Shown piece after piece: positions 1 to 8,498 of a stretch of DNA of 35,377 bases (position 1 is its first letter; each line of letters starts with the position of its first letter). The DNA is taken from contig CAZKZP010000031.1 in assembly GCA_964557295.1 (NCBI GenBank), forward strand, positions 1 to 35,377, given 5' to 3'. The notes under the pieces were generated by a model, which was not told where the DNA came from, did no database searches, and saw only the letters and a list, made by a program, of their open reading frames with translations. The DNA comes from JBFMHP01 sp964557295 (GTDB lineage Bacteria; Pseudomonadota; Gammaproteobacteria; RBG-16-57-12). The position numbers and the translations under genes were made by a program.

Positions 1-55
1 AACTCGCGACCCCAACCTTGGCAAGGTTGTGCTCTACCAACTGAGCTATTCCCGC
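1..55 (-). tRNA. tRNA-Gly (anticodon GCC), 3' end cut by the window edge
   Basis: Read on the minus strand, the sequence starts GCGGGAATAGCTCAGTTGG, which is the 5' acceptor strand and D-arm of a typical bacterial tRNA-Gly. The anticodon arm is CAACC-TTGCCAA-GGTTG, placing GCC in the loop. The gene runs off the window at position 1, so the T-arm and 3' acceptor strand are only partly present. It has its own promoter at 69-96 and lies downstream of pgsA, as glycine tRNA genes do in several gammaproteobacteria. Confidence 0.95.
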
Positions 56-68
56 TTGAGGTCCGCAC

Positions 69-96
69 ATTTTAATGAAATCAGCTTAACTGTCAA
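69..96 (-). promoter_or_regulatory. sigma-70 promoter of tRNA-Gly
   Basis: On the minus strand a perfect -35 hexamer TTGACA (91-96) is followed by a 16-bp spacer and the -10 hexamer TAAAAT (69-74). A G/C-rich discriminator (GTGCGG) comes next, about 14 bases ahead of the tRNA 5' end. Strong -35 boxes and G/C-rich discriminators are usual for stable RNA promoters under stringent control. The regulation is inferred; the hexamers are seen directly. Confidence 0.8.
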
Positions 97-121
97 CTCC
101 TAAATCATCAATTTCTTGGCA

Positions 122-691
122 TTAATTTTTGATCAGAATCGGCCAGGCGGCCCGGATATAAAGCAGCATGGACCAGAGCGTCAGCACCGCCGCGACGTAG
201 AGAAATACCAAGCCGGCATCCGCCGTGGAGAACCCGCCGATGTGAACCGCGTACAGGAGCAAGATGATGGCGATCATCTGGGCGGTGGTCTTGATCTTGC
301 CGATGATCGACACGGATACCTTGGTGCTTTGCCCGAGTTCGGCCATCCACTCCCGCAGGGCGGAAATAGTGATTTCGCGGCCGATGATGACGATGGCGGG
401 CAAGGCCAGCGCGATATTGCTGAAACTGGTGGGATTGCGCTCGACCAGCATCACCAAGGCGGTCGCCACAATGAGTTTGTCGGCCACCGGGTCGAGAAAG
501 GCGCCGAAGCGCGAGGTCTGGTTCAATCGCCTGGCCATGTAGCCATCCAGCCAATCCGTGACCGAGGCGATCACGAACAGGCTGGCCGCGCCGATATGCG
601 CCCACCCGTACGGCAGATAATACAGCAGCACGAAAAACGGGATGATCAGGATGCGGATCAGGGTGAGGATTGTCGGAGTATTGAGGGTCAT
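122..691 (-). CDS. pgsA: CDP-diacylglycerol--glycerol-3-phosphate 3-phosphatidyltransferase
   Basis: This inner-membrane enzyme joins CDP-diacylglycerol and glycerol-3-phosphate to give phosphatidylglycerol phosphate, the committed step to phosphatidylglycerol and cardiolipin. The 189-residue protein has the usual family length. It carries the full CDP-alcohol phosphotransferase signature: D46, D49, G50, A53, R54, G63, D67 and D71 in the spacing D-x2-DG-x2-AR-x8-G-x3-D-x3-D. Several hydrophobic segments span the length (about 8-27, 33-44, 72-95, 130-150, 155-178). The ATG lies 3 bases after the uvrC stop, so the two are surely co-transcribed. An ORF in another frame (108-698) is only a shadow. 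Confidence 0.96.
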   Translation of the reverse strand: MTLNTPTILTLIRILIIPFFVLLYYLPYGWAHIGAASLFVIASVTDWLDGYMARRLNQTSRFGAFLDPVADKLIVATALVMLVERNPTSFSNIALALPAIVIIGREITISALREWMAELGQSTKVSVSIIGKIKTTAQMIAIILLLYAVHIGGFSTADAGLVFLYVAAVLTLWSMLLYIRAAWPILIKN

Positions 692-694
692 ACG

Positions 695-2542
695 TCACAT
701 GGACTCATCGCTGTGAAAACTGTCGTAGATGCGCTGCGCGAGCTGGCGACTGATCCCTTCGACCCGGGTGAGGTCTTCGACTCCGGCCCGGCTGATTTCC
801 TGCAATCCGCCGAATTGCCTCAGCAGTTGCTGGCGCCGCTTGGGGCCCAAACCCGGGATGTCTTCCAACACCGATCGGCTTCTGGACTTGGCTCGGCGCT
901 GACGATGACCGGAAATCGCAAAGCGGTGGGCCTCATCGCGGATCTGCTGAATCAGATGCAGGGCGGGCGAATCCGCGTCAAGTATAAAGGGGGAGTCACG
1001 GCCCGACAAGAACAGCGTCTCCTCGCCGGCCTTGCGCTGCGGTCCTTTGGCCACGCCCACGAGGGTCACGCCCTCGATTTGCAGCTCTTCCAGCACGCGC
1101 TCAGCCTGCGCCAACTGTCCCTTTCCGCCATCGATGAATAGAAGATCGGGCAACACGCCCTCCCCTTTCTTGATGCGCGTGTACCGTCGCAGCAAGGCCT
1201 GATGCATCGCCGCGTAATCATCCCCCGGCGTGATATCCGTGATATTGAAGCGCCGGTAGTCCGATTTGACCGGCCCCTGCGCATCGAACACCACGCACGA
1301 GGCCACCGTCGCCTCGCCCATGGTGTGACTGATGTCAAAACACTCCATGCGCTGCGGCGGCCCCTCCAGGCCCAGCGCATCCTGCAATGCCTCGAACCGT
1401 TGCAGCATATTGGCCTTGCTCGCCAGGTGGGTCTTCAAGGCGATGCGCACGTTGCTCTGCGCCATTTCCAGCCAGCGCTTGCGCTCCCCGCGCACTTCAC
1501 TGGCAATGCTGATGGCCTTCCCCGCCTGGGAGGTGAGCACCGCCTCGATCCACGGCTGATCCTCCAGCGCATGGCTGACTAGAATACGTGCGGGGATCTT
1601 CTGTCCGGCGCCAAGCTCGGAGAGATAGTACTGCGGGACGAAGGCATTGAGCACATCGCCGGGACCGTTCTGCTCGATGTGTTTGGGATAATAGGTTTTG
1701 TTGCCGAGATGCCGGCCGTCGCGGATGAAGAACACCTGCACGCAGGCGGCCCCGGGCGCAGCATCACAGGCGATGACATCGAAGTCACCGCTTTCGCCGC
1801 AGACGTATTGCCGCTCCTGTACCCGGCGCAGATTGGCGATCTGGTCGCGATAGCGCGCCGCCTGCTCGAATTGCAGCGCCTCGGAGGCCGCTTCCATGCG
1901 TTTGGCCAGCTCATTGATGACTTCCACGTTCTTGCCCTCGAGAAACATCACCGCGTGACGCACATCCTCGGCGTATTGCACGCGCGTCACCAAGTCCACG
2001 CAGGGAGCAGTGCAGCGCTTGATCTGGTATTGCAGGCAGGGGCGCGTGCGATTGCGATAAAAGCTGTCTTCGCACTGGCGGATCGGGAAGAGTTTCTGCA
2101 GCAGATTGAGGCTCTCGCGCACCGCCGAGGCGCTGGGATAAGGCCCGAAGTAGCGGCCCTTTTCCCGCTTGTTGCCCCGGTAGAAACTCAAGCGCGGAAA
2201 ATCATCCTCACTGGAGAGGTGGATGTACGGATAACTTTTGTCATCGCGCAACAAGATGTTGTAGCGCGGCTGCAGCGATTTGATCAGATTGTTTTCCAGC
2301 AACAGCGCCTCGCCCTCGGTGCGAGTGACGGTGATTTCGACACTCGCCACCTGCGCCATCAAGGCCCGCGTTTTCACACTGTCGAGATGGTTGCGGAAAT
2401 AACTGGAAAGCCGCTTTTTCAGATTGCGCGCCTTGCCCACGTAGATGACCGCGCCCTGGACATCGAGCATGCGATAGACGCCGGGCTTGGAGGTGACGCC
2501 CTTCAGAAAATCATCGGCGTCGAATGCGGAAACGCGCGCCAT
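695..2542 (-). CDS. uvrC: UvrABC excinuclease subunit C
   Basis: UvrC makes both incisions around bulky DNA lesions in nucleotide excision repair after UvrA and UvrB have loaded. The 615-residue product has the normal family length and domain order. An N-terminal GIY-YIG nuclease domain covers about residues 15-95 (GVYRM...VIYVGKARNLKKR). A UVR motif that contacts UvrB lies near 205-240. The RNase H-like endonuclease half follows (ECFDISHTMG, then LLFIDGGKGQL), and tandem helix-hairpin-helix motifs lie at the C-terminus (IPGLGPKRRQQLL and a second copy). The start codon abuts the stop codon of the upstream uracil-DNA glycosylase gene with no intervening base, and pgsA follows 3 bp after its stop. 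Confidence 0.97.
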   Translation of the reverse strand: MARVSAFDADDFLKGVTSKPGVYRMLDVQGAVIYVGKARNLKKRLSSYFRNHLDSVKTRALMAQVASVEITVTRTEGEALLLENNLIKSLQPRYNILLRDDKSYPYIHLSSEDDFPRLSFYRGNKREKGRYFGPYPSASAVRESLNLLQKLFPIRQCEDSFYRNRTRPCLQYQIKRCTAPCVDLVTRVQYAEDVRHAVMFLEGKNVEVINELAKRMEAASEALQFEQAARYRDQIANLRRVQERQYVCGESGDFDVIACDAAPGAACVQVFFIRDGRHLGNKTYYPKHIEQNGPGDVLNAFVPQYYLSELGAGQKIPARILVSHALEDQPWIEAVLTSQAGKAISIASEVRGERKRWLEMAQSNVRIALKTHLASKANMLQRFEALQDALGLEGPPQRMECFDISHTMGEATVASCVVFDAQGPVKSDYRRFNITDITPGDDYAAMHQALLRRYTRIKKGEGVLPDLLFIDGGKGQLAQAERVLEELQIEGVTLVGVAKGPQRKAGEETLFLSGRDSPFILDADSPALHLIQQIRDEAHRFAISGHRQRRAKSRSRSVLEDIPGLGPKRRQQLLRQFGGLQEISRAGVEDLTRVEGISRQLAQRIYDSFHSDESM

Positions 2543-3193
2543 TTAACTTCGTTTTTTCTCGATGAGTTTTTTTGCCGTGCGGAATACGTCTTCGAACATG
2601 TCATCAGTCAGCCGCCTGGTCTGGGTGTTATAGCGGCTGCAATGATAGGAGTCGACCAGGCAACGGCCTTCCGGCAGGACATGTACCGCACCATGGGCGA
2701 ATTTAAATGCGCCCGGCTTCAAGCCCTGGGCGCGCAGCACTGCCTGGTGCGCGATATTGCCCAAGGCGATGATCACCGCGCCCTGGGGCAACGACGCGAT
2801 TTCATGCGCCAGATAGCCGTTGCATTCATTCACCTCGGCACCCACAGGCTTGTTTTGCGGCGGGAGGCATTTCACCGCGTTGGTGATGCGGCAATTTTTC
2901 AGCTTCAGTCCATCGGTCCTGGAAACCGACTCCGCACGGTTACTGAACCCGAATTTGTGCAAGGTCCGATATAGCAAGATCCCCGCAAAATCGCCGGTAA
3001 AAGGCCTCCCGGTGGCATTGGCCCCGTGCATGCCGGGGGCAAGACCGACGATCAGCAGCCCAGGCCTCTCGACGCCAAACGGCGCCACTGGAGCGGCGTG
3101 ATACCCCGGATACTCCTGTTTGACCTCCTTCAAAAATCCGCTCAAGCGCGGACACCGGGAGCATTCGGCATCAAAAATCGTTTTCTCAGTCAT
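2543..3193 (-). CDS. Uracil-DNA glycosylase, family 5 (UDGb type, 4Fe-4S)
   Basis: This enzyme removes uracil, and in this family also other deaminated bases such as hypoxanthine, from DNA to start base excision repair. The 216-residue product shows family motif 1 as GLAPGMHGANATGRPFTGD (residues 50-68), the segment NAVKCLPPQNKP, and the late motif HCSRYNTQTRRLT. In motif 1 the position that is acidic in family 4 is not acidic, which fits family 5. Four cysteines (C11, C14, C109, C124) have the spacing expected for a 4Fe-4S cluster. It is the first gene of a run with uvrC and pgsA and touches uvrC with no spacer, giving a two-pathway DNA repair operon. Confidence 0.9.
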   Translation of the reverse strand: MTEKTIFDAECSRCPRLSGFLKEVKQEYPGYHAAPVAPFGVERPGLLIVGLAPGMHGANATGRPFTGDFAGILLYRTLHKFGFSNRAESVSRTDGLKLKNCRITNAVKCLPPQNKPVGAEVNECNGYLAHEIASLPQGAVIIALGNIAHQAVLRAQGLKPGAFKFAHGAVHVLPEGRCLVDSYHCSRYNTQTRRLTDDMFEDVFRTAKKLIEKKRS

Positions 3194-3427
3194 AGTGTTA
3201 AGTCACTTCCACATTTATCCCGCACAGTCATTTGGCACTACAGCCGAGGCCAGCGCGCCACCGTGGGCGCGCGGGTGAAATCTTAGCAAAGAATCATCAT
3301 CGGGACTTGCGGTTAGTGGCTTGAATTCCCGGATTCTTCCGCGAACGAGAGCCCCTCGCCACACAGGAGCAACTCAAATATCGCCCCCTAATCACCCATT
3401 ATCCGTATGTATTTTAATTGCTCATTG

Positions 3428-3443
3428 ATTCAATGCATTGAAT
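3428..3443. promoter_or_regulatory. 16-bp perfect palindrome upstream of prkA (possible activator site)
   Basis: ATTCAATGCATTGAAT reads the same on both strands. It lies about 175 bp ahead of the sigma-54 promoter, a normal distance for an enhancer-binding protein site, in A+T-rich DNA. The sequence is not the usual NtrC site, so the binder is unknown. A regulatory role is inferred from symmetry and position only. Confidence 0.45.
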
Positions 3444-3601
3444 TTTCCAATTGCCATCTCACCCTGGATGGCTCATAAATAATTAATGAATGTTTAAGGT
3501 GTCTCTGATTTATTTAGAGCTTCCTTTAAATTTATTCTGACAAAGCCGCTATATATATTTAAAGAAGGGCTGTTTCCAGCATGATACCACCGCCTGCGGC
3601 T

Positions 3602-3617
3602 AGGCACGGAAATAGCA
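3602..3617 (+). promoter_or_regulatory. Sigma-54 (RpoN) promoter of the prkA operon
   Basis: The sequence AGGCACGGAAATAGCA matches the -24/-12 consensus TGGCACG-N4-TTGCA with two mismatches. The invariant GG (3603-3604) and GC (3615-3616) are present with exactly 10 bases between them. Transcription should start near 3627, giving a leader of about 42 bases before the prkA ATG. In Escherichia coli the orthologous yeaGH operon is reported to be activated under nitrogen stress through NtrC and sigma-54, which fits. The start point is inferred. Confidence 0.72.
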
Positions 3618-3669
3618 TGTATCCGATAGGGATGTCTTCTCCTGATAGTCAGCACTAGGAGCATGGGCC

Positions 3670-5587
3670 ATGAATATTTTTGAAAAATTCACCGCGCGCT
3701 ACGAGAGTCATCAAGAAGAAGAGTTGACTCTCCAGCAATATCTCGAACTCTGCAAGAAAGATCCTTCCGCCTATGCCACGGCGGCGGAGCGGATGCTGAT
3801 GGCCATCGGCAAGCCCGAGCTGGTCGACACCCGCCACGATCCGCGCCTGAGTCGGATCTTTTCGAACAAGATGATCAAGCTCTACCCTGCCTTCAAGGAT
3901 TTTTATGGCATGGAAGAGGCCATCGAACAAATCGTTTCGTACTTCCAGCACGCCGCGCAAGGGCTGGAGGAAAAGAAGCAAGTGCTCTACCTGCTCGGCC
4001 CGGTGGGTGGTGGCAAATCCTCGCTGGCGGAAAAACTCAAAACGCTGATGGAGAAGGTCCCGCTTTACGCCATCAAGGGATCGCCGGTCAATGAATCGCC
4101 CCTGGGCTTGTTCAATCCGCTGGAGGATGGCCCCATTCTGCAGGAGGACTACGGCATCTCCACGCGTTATCTCTCCGGCATCATGTCGCCGTGGGCGGTC
4201 AAGCGGCTGAAGGAATTCAATGGCGACATCACTCAGTTCAAGGTAGTGAAACTCTATCCTTCCGTCTTGAAACAAACCGCCGTCGCCAAGACCGAGCCGG
4301 GGGATGAAAACAACCAGGACATCTCCTCGCTGGTTGGCAAGGTCGATATCCGGCAGCTGGAGCATTTCTCGCAGGATGACCCGGATGCCTACAGCTATTC
4401 CGGCGGGCTCTGCCTGGCCAACCGCGGCCTGCTCGAGTTCGTCGAGATGTTCAAGGCGCCGATCNNNNNNNNNNCTGCTCACCGCCACCCAGGAAGGCAA
4501 TTACAAGGGCACCGAAGGGTTTGGCGCGATTCCGTTTGACGGCGTGATCCTGGCGCATTCCAACGAATCGGAATGGCAGGCGTTCAAGAACAACAAGAAC
4601 AACGAGGCCTTCCTCGACCGCATTTACATCGTGAAGGTTCCTTACTGCCTGCGCGTATCCGATGAGGTCAAGATCTACAAAAAACTGCTGCAGAACAGCT
4701 CGCTCGCGCAATCACCCTGCGCCCCCGGCACGCTGGATATGATGGCGCAGTTCACGGTGCTCTCGCGCCTGAAAGAGCCGGAGAATTCCAGCCTCTTCTC
4801 CAAGATGCGCGTGTATGACGGGGAAAGCCTCAAAGACGTCGATCCGAAGGCCAAGTCCTATCAGGAATACCGCGACTATGCCGGGGTGGATGAAGGCATG
4901 GACGGTCTTTCGACCCGCTTCGCCTACAAGATCCTCTCCAAGGTGTTCAACTTCGATCACGGCGAAGTGGCGGCGAACCCGGTGCACCTGTTGTATGTGC
5001 TGGAAAAGCAGATCGAGCAGGAGCAGTATCCGAAAGAAATCTACGATAAATACATCTCCTTCATCAAAGGCTATATGTCGCCGCGCTACGCCGAATTCAT
5101 CGGCAAGGAAATCCAGACGGCCTATCTGGAATCCTATTCCGAATACGGGCAGAACATCTTCGACCGTTATGTCACCTATGCGGACTACTGGATCCAGAAC
5201 GAGGAATATCGCGACCGGGATACCGGCGAGATCTTCGACCGCGCCTTGCTCAATGACGAACTGGAGAAGATCGAAAAGCCCGCCGGCATCAGCAACCCGA
5301 AGGATTTCCGTCATGAAATCGTCAACTTCGTGCTGCGGGCACGGGCCAGCAACAATGGCCAGAACCCGGTCTGGACCAGTTACGAGAAACTGCGCACCGT
5401 GATTGAGAAAAAGATGTTCTCGAATACCGAGGATCTGCTGCCCGTCATCTCTTTCAACGCGAAGGCATCGAGTGAAGACGAGAAGAAGCACGAAAACTTC
5501 GTCAAGCGGATGGTCAACAAGGGTTACACCGAGAAGCAAGTGCGCTTGCTGTGCGAATGGTATCTCCGTGTCCGAAAATCGCAGTAA
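3670..5587 (+). CDS. prkA: PrkA family serine protein kinase (YeaG), interrupted by an assembly gap
   Basis: PrkA is an AAA-type ATPase with a C-terminal kinase-like domain. It acts in stress and starvation responses in Gram-negative bacteria and in sporulation in Bacillus. The start at 3670 follows an AGGAG at 3657-3661. Walker A is GPVGGGKS (residues 110-117). The C-terminal half is highly conserved (for example SNPKDFRHEIVNFVLRA and the ending LLCEWYLRVRKSQ). A run of 10 Ns at 4465-4474 falls after residue 265 at a codon boundary, and the downstream frame needs a gap divisible by three. Compared with YeaG as I remember it, five codons (KVLHP) are missing, which would give about 640 residues, the normal size. 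The apparent frame break is therefore an artefact. It is the first gene of the prkA-yeaH-spoVR operon. Confidence 0.95.
4465..4474. other. Assembly gap (10 N) inside prkA
   Basis: Ten Ns stand as a placeholder of arbitrary length. The codon before ends at 4464 and the next in-frame codon starts at 4475, so the true gap must be a multiple of three. Family alignment from memory suggests 15 bases. Confidence 0.95.
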
Positions 5588-5600
5588 GTAAGGAGATGAT

Positions 5601-6872
5601 GTGTCACGCTTTGTCGATCGGCGTCTCAATGGCAAAAACAAGAGTGCAGTCAACCGGCGCCGTTTCATCCGTCGTCATCGGCAGCAGATCAAAAAGGCCG
5701 TCGACAGCGCCATTTCCGGCCGCAGCATCCAAGACATCGGCAACGGCGAGAAGATCATCATTCCGAAAAAGGACGTATCGGAACCCAATTTCGGATACGA
5801 CTACGGCGGCGTGCAGGATCGTGTGCTGCCCGGCAACAAGGAATTCAACAAGGGCGACCAGATAAAGCGCCCGCCGGCCGGGGGCGGCAAAGGCGGCGGC
5901 AATGAAGCCAGCGCGGATGGCGAAGGCATGGATGAATTCATTTTCGAGATCTCCAGGGAAGAGTTTCTCGACTTCTTTTTCGAGGATCTCGAGCTGCCCG
6001 ATCTGGTGCGCAAGGAACTGGCCGTCGTCGAGGAGGAAAAATTCGTCCGCTCCGGCTACACTACCGCGGGTGTGCCAACCAATCTGCATGTGATCCGCTC
6101 CATGCGCGGCGCCATGCAGCGGCGCATCGCCATCGGCGGCAAATACAAGCGGCGCCTCAGGGAAGTCGAGCAGCAACTCAGAGAGCTCGAAGCCGAAAAT
6201 CCCGCCAGCGACCTCATCCCGGAGCTGTTGGAGGAGATGCACTTTCTCAAAGCCCGCATCGCCTCCATTCCCTATGTCGATGAATTCGACCTGCGCTACC
6301 GCAATCGCGTCTCGGTTCCCGTGCCGTCGACACAGGCCGTGATGATCTGCCTGATGGATGTGTCTGGCTCGATGACCCAGGATAAAAAGGATCTCGCCAA
6401 GCGGTTCTTCATGCTGCTCTATCTGTTTCTGAACCGCAATTATGAAAAGATCCAGATCGTCTTCATACGTCATCACACCCAGGCCAAGGAAGTCGACGAA
6501 CAGGATTTCTTCTATTCCCGCGAAACCGGCGGCACGGTCGTCTCCACGGCCTTGCGCCTCGCCCACGAGACGATCAGCGAGCGCTATCCCCCTTCAAAAT
6601 GGAACATCTACATCGCTCAGGCCTCGGACGGGGACAATTGGGACGACGACTCGCCGCGTTGCAGCGAAATACTGTCCAGCCAACTCATGCCCGCGTGCCA
6701 ATACTACGCCTATATCGAAATCGGCGAGCACAGCCATGTCGGAACACTCTGGCGTGAGTACATCAAGGTCGATCAGGCGTTCGCCCATTTCGCAATGCAG
6801 CGCATCGAATCGGCCAGTGACATCTATCCGGTCTTCCGGGCCCTGTTCAAACGGAAGGGGATCGCAGCGTGA
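5601..6872 (+). CDS. yeaH: YeaH/YhbH family protein (DUF444, VWA-like)
   Basis: This 423-residue protein belongs to the YeaH/YhbH family that accompanies PrkA in most genomes. Its biochemical role is not settled; genetic work in enterobacteria places it with YeaG in starvation responses. The start is a GTG at 5601 preceded by AAGGAG at 5590-5595; nearby ATGs at 5596 and 5599 are out of frame. The N-terminus is basic (RRLNGKNKSAVNRRRFIRRH) and is followed by a Gly/Lys-rich linker near 92-105. A von Willebrand A-like domain starts with a metal-binding motif D253-x-S255-x-S257 (LMDVSGSM). It lies 13 bp after prkA and overlaps spoVR by four bases, so the three are translated from one message. Confidence 0.94.
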   Translation: MSRFVDRRLNGKNKSAVNRRRFIRRHRQQIKKAVDSAISGRSIQDIGNGEKIIIPKKDVSEPNFGYDYGGVQDRVLPGNKEFNKGDQIKRPPAGGGKGGGNEASADGEGMDEFIFEISREEFLDFFFEDLELPDLVRKELAVVEEEKFVRSGYTTAGVPTNLHVIRSMRGAMQRRIAIGGKYKRRLREVEQQLRELEAENPASDLIPELLEEMHFLKARIASIPYVDEFDLRYRNRVSVPVPSTQAVMICLMDVSGSMTQDKKDLAKRFFMLLYLFLNRNYEKIQIVFIRHHTQAKEVDEQDFFYSRETGGTVVSTALRLAHETISERYPPSKWNIYIAQASDGDNWDDDSPRCSEILSSQLMPACQYYAYIEIGEHSHVGTLWREYIKVDQAFAHFAMQRIESASDIYPVFRALFKRKGIAA

Positions 6873-8377
6873 GCCGTAAGCAACCGATTTCGACTTCCTC
6901 GGAATGGACCTTCGAGTTGCTTGAAGCCTTCGACCGGGAGATCGCCCGGGTCGCCGCCGAGTACAAGCTCGACACTTATCCCAACCAGATCGAAGTCATC
7001 AGCGCCGAGCAGATGCTCGACGCCTACTCCTCGGTGGGCATGCCGGTGGGCTACAAACACTGGTCATACGGCAAACAATTCATCTCGCTGGAGAAAAACT
7101 ACAGCCGCGGGCACATGGGGCTCGCCTATGAAATCGTCATCAACTCCAACCCTTGTATCGCGTACTTAATGGAGGAAAACACCCTCACCATGCAGGTGCT
7201 GGTGATCGCCCACGCCTGTTATGGGCATAACTCCTTTTTCAAGAATAATTATCTGTTTCGCACCTGGACCAACGCCGACGCCATCATCGACTACCTGCTG
7301 TTCGCCAAGAATTACATCACCCAGTGCGAAGAAAAGTACGGCGAGGAAGAGGTGGAGCTGTTGCTCGACTCCTGCCACGCCCTCATGAATCTCGGTGTGG
7401 ACCGCTACAAACGGCCGCAAAAGCTTTCCATGAGGGAAGAACACCAGCGCCAGAAGGAACGCGAGGAGTATCTGCAATCCCAGGTCAACGATCTGTGGCG
7501 GACTCTGCCATCATTCGGCAGCGACGATGACCAGAAAGCAGAGACACGTTTCCCGGAAGAACCACAGGAAAACCTGCTCTATTTCATCGAAAAGAACTCG
7601 CCGATACTGGAGCCATGGCAGCGGGAGATCGTGCGTATCGTGCGTAAGATCGCCCAGTATTTCTATCCCCAGCGCCAGACCAAGGTCATGAATGAAGGCT
7701 GGGCCACCTTCTGGCACTACACCCTGCTCAACACACTGTATGACGAAGGTCTCGTGACCGACGGCTTCATGATGGAGTTCCTCAAATCACACACCGACGT
7801 CATCAGCCAACCGGCATTCGACAGCCGCGCTTTCAGCGGAATAAATCCCTATGCCTTGGGCTATACCATGTTCACGGATATCCGCCGCATCTGTGAGAAC
7901 CCGACGGAAGAAGATCGTCGCTGTTTCCCGCAGATAGCGGGATCGGACTGGGTCAAGACGCTGCATTACATCATGGAGAACTTCAAGGATGAAAGCTTCA
8001 TCCTGCAATATTTATCACCCAAAGTGATCCGTGACTTCAAACTCTTCGGCATCCATGATGATGACAAGGAGCCGGTCATCACCGTTGCCGCCATCCACGA
8101 TGACAGCGGCTATCAGGCCATTCGGGAAGCCCTCGCGAGTCAGTACAACCTGGGCAACCTGGAGCCGAATATCCAGGTCTATAATGTCAACCGCCGCGGA
8201 GACCGCTCTCTCACCCTGCGCCACTATGTTCACAACCGCCGCCCGCTGAGTGACGAAACCGACGAGGTGTTAAAACACGTCGCGCGGCTTTGGGGATTCG
8301 ATGTCCGGCTGGAGAGCATCGACAGCGATGGCCATATCGAATTGATAAACGAATGCCTGGTCAGCAAGAGCAAATAA
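6869..8377 (+). CDS. SpoVR family protein (YcgB)
   Basis: SpoVR proteins are named for a Bacillus spore cortex mutant but are common in non-sporulating proteobacteria, where the molecular function is unknown. This 502-residue product has the usual length. Typical conserved segments include GMPVGYKHWSYGKQF, the His-rich stretch VIAHACYGHNSFFKNN and MNEGWATFWHYTL. The His and Glu residues of the last two could bind metal, but I only infer that. Translation starts at GTG 6869, which shares GTGA with the yeaH stop. Such an overlap usually means translational coupling, so PrkA, YeaH and SpoVR are probably made in fixed proportion and act together. Confidence 0.94.
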   Translation: MSRKQPISTSSEWTFELLEAFDREIARVAAEYKLDTYPNQIEVISAEQMLDAYSSVGMPVGYKHWSYGKQFISLEKNYSRGHMGLAYEIVINSNPCIAYLMEENTLTMQVLVIAHACYGHNSFFKNNYLFRTWTNADAIIDYLLFAKNYITQCEEKYGEEEVELLLDSCHALMNLGVDRYKRPQKLSMREEHQRQKEREEYLQSQVNDLWRTLPSFGSDDDQKAETRFPEEPQENLLYFIEKNSPILEPWQREIVRIVRKIAQYFYPQRQTKVMNEGWATFWHYTLLNTLYDEGLVTDGFMMEFLKSHTDVISQPAFDSRAFSGINPYALGYTMFTDIRRICENPTEEDRRCFPQIAGSDWVKTLHYIMENFKDESFILQYLSPKVIRDFKLFGIHDDDKEPVITVAAIHDDSGYQAIREALASQYNLGNLEPNIQVYNVNRRGDRSLTLRHYVHNRRPLSDETDEVLKHVARLWGFDVRLESIDSDGHIELINECLVSKSK

Positions 8378-8454
8378 GATTACAGAAGGAAAAGGAAATA
8401 GCTCCGTGCCCCACAATCACGGCTTGTTCGTTCGCGCAGTCTCGTCCTGAAAAT

Positions 8455-8491
8455 ACCAAAAAACGGAACCCCTGAATCAGGGGCTCCGTTT
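8455..8491 (-). terminator. Hairpin terminator between convergent spoVR and the H1-like gene
   Basis: Positions 8461-8491 form a long stem, AAACGGA-x-CCCCTGA paired with TCAGGGG-x-TCCGTTT, with a single mismatch. On the minus strand the stem is followed by TTTTTT, the classic intrinsic terminator for the H1-like gene ending at 8499. On the plus strand it is followed only by TTTCATT, so it may act more weakly for spoVR. Confidence 0.85.
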
Positions 8492-8498
8492 CATTAAC

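Larger units (their letters stand above)
3194..3669. other. Intergenic region between the divergent repair and prkA operons
   Basis: This 476-base stretch has no convincing coding sequence and is clearly richer in A+T than its flanks, mostly between 3390 and 3570. It must hold the promoter of the minus-strand glycosylase-uvrC-pgsA operon, for which I see no clear hexamers. It also holds the plus-strand control region of prkA: a 16-bp palindrome at 3428-3443 and a sigma-54 promoter at 3602-3617. A run of TA steps near 3550-3559 could be an extra -10 element but has no matching -35. Confidence 0.7.
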
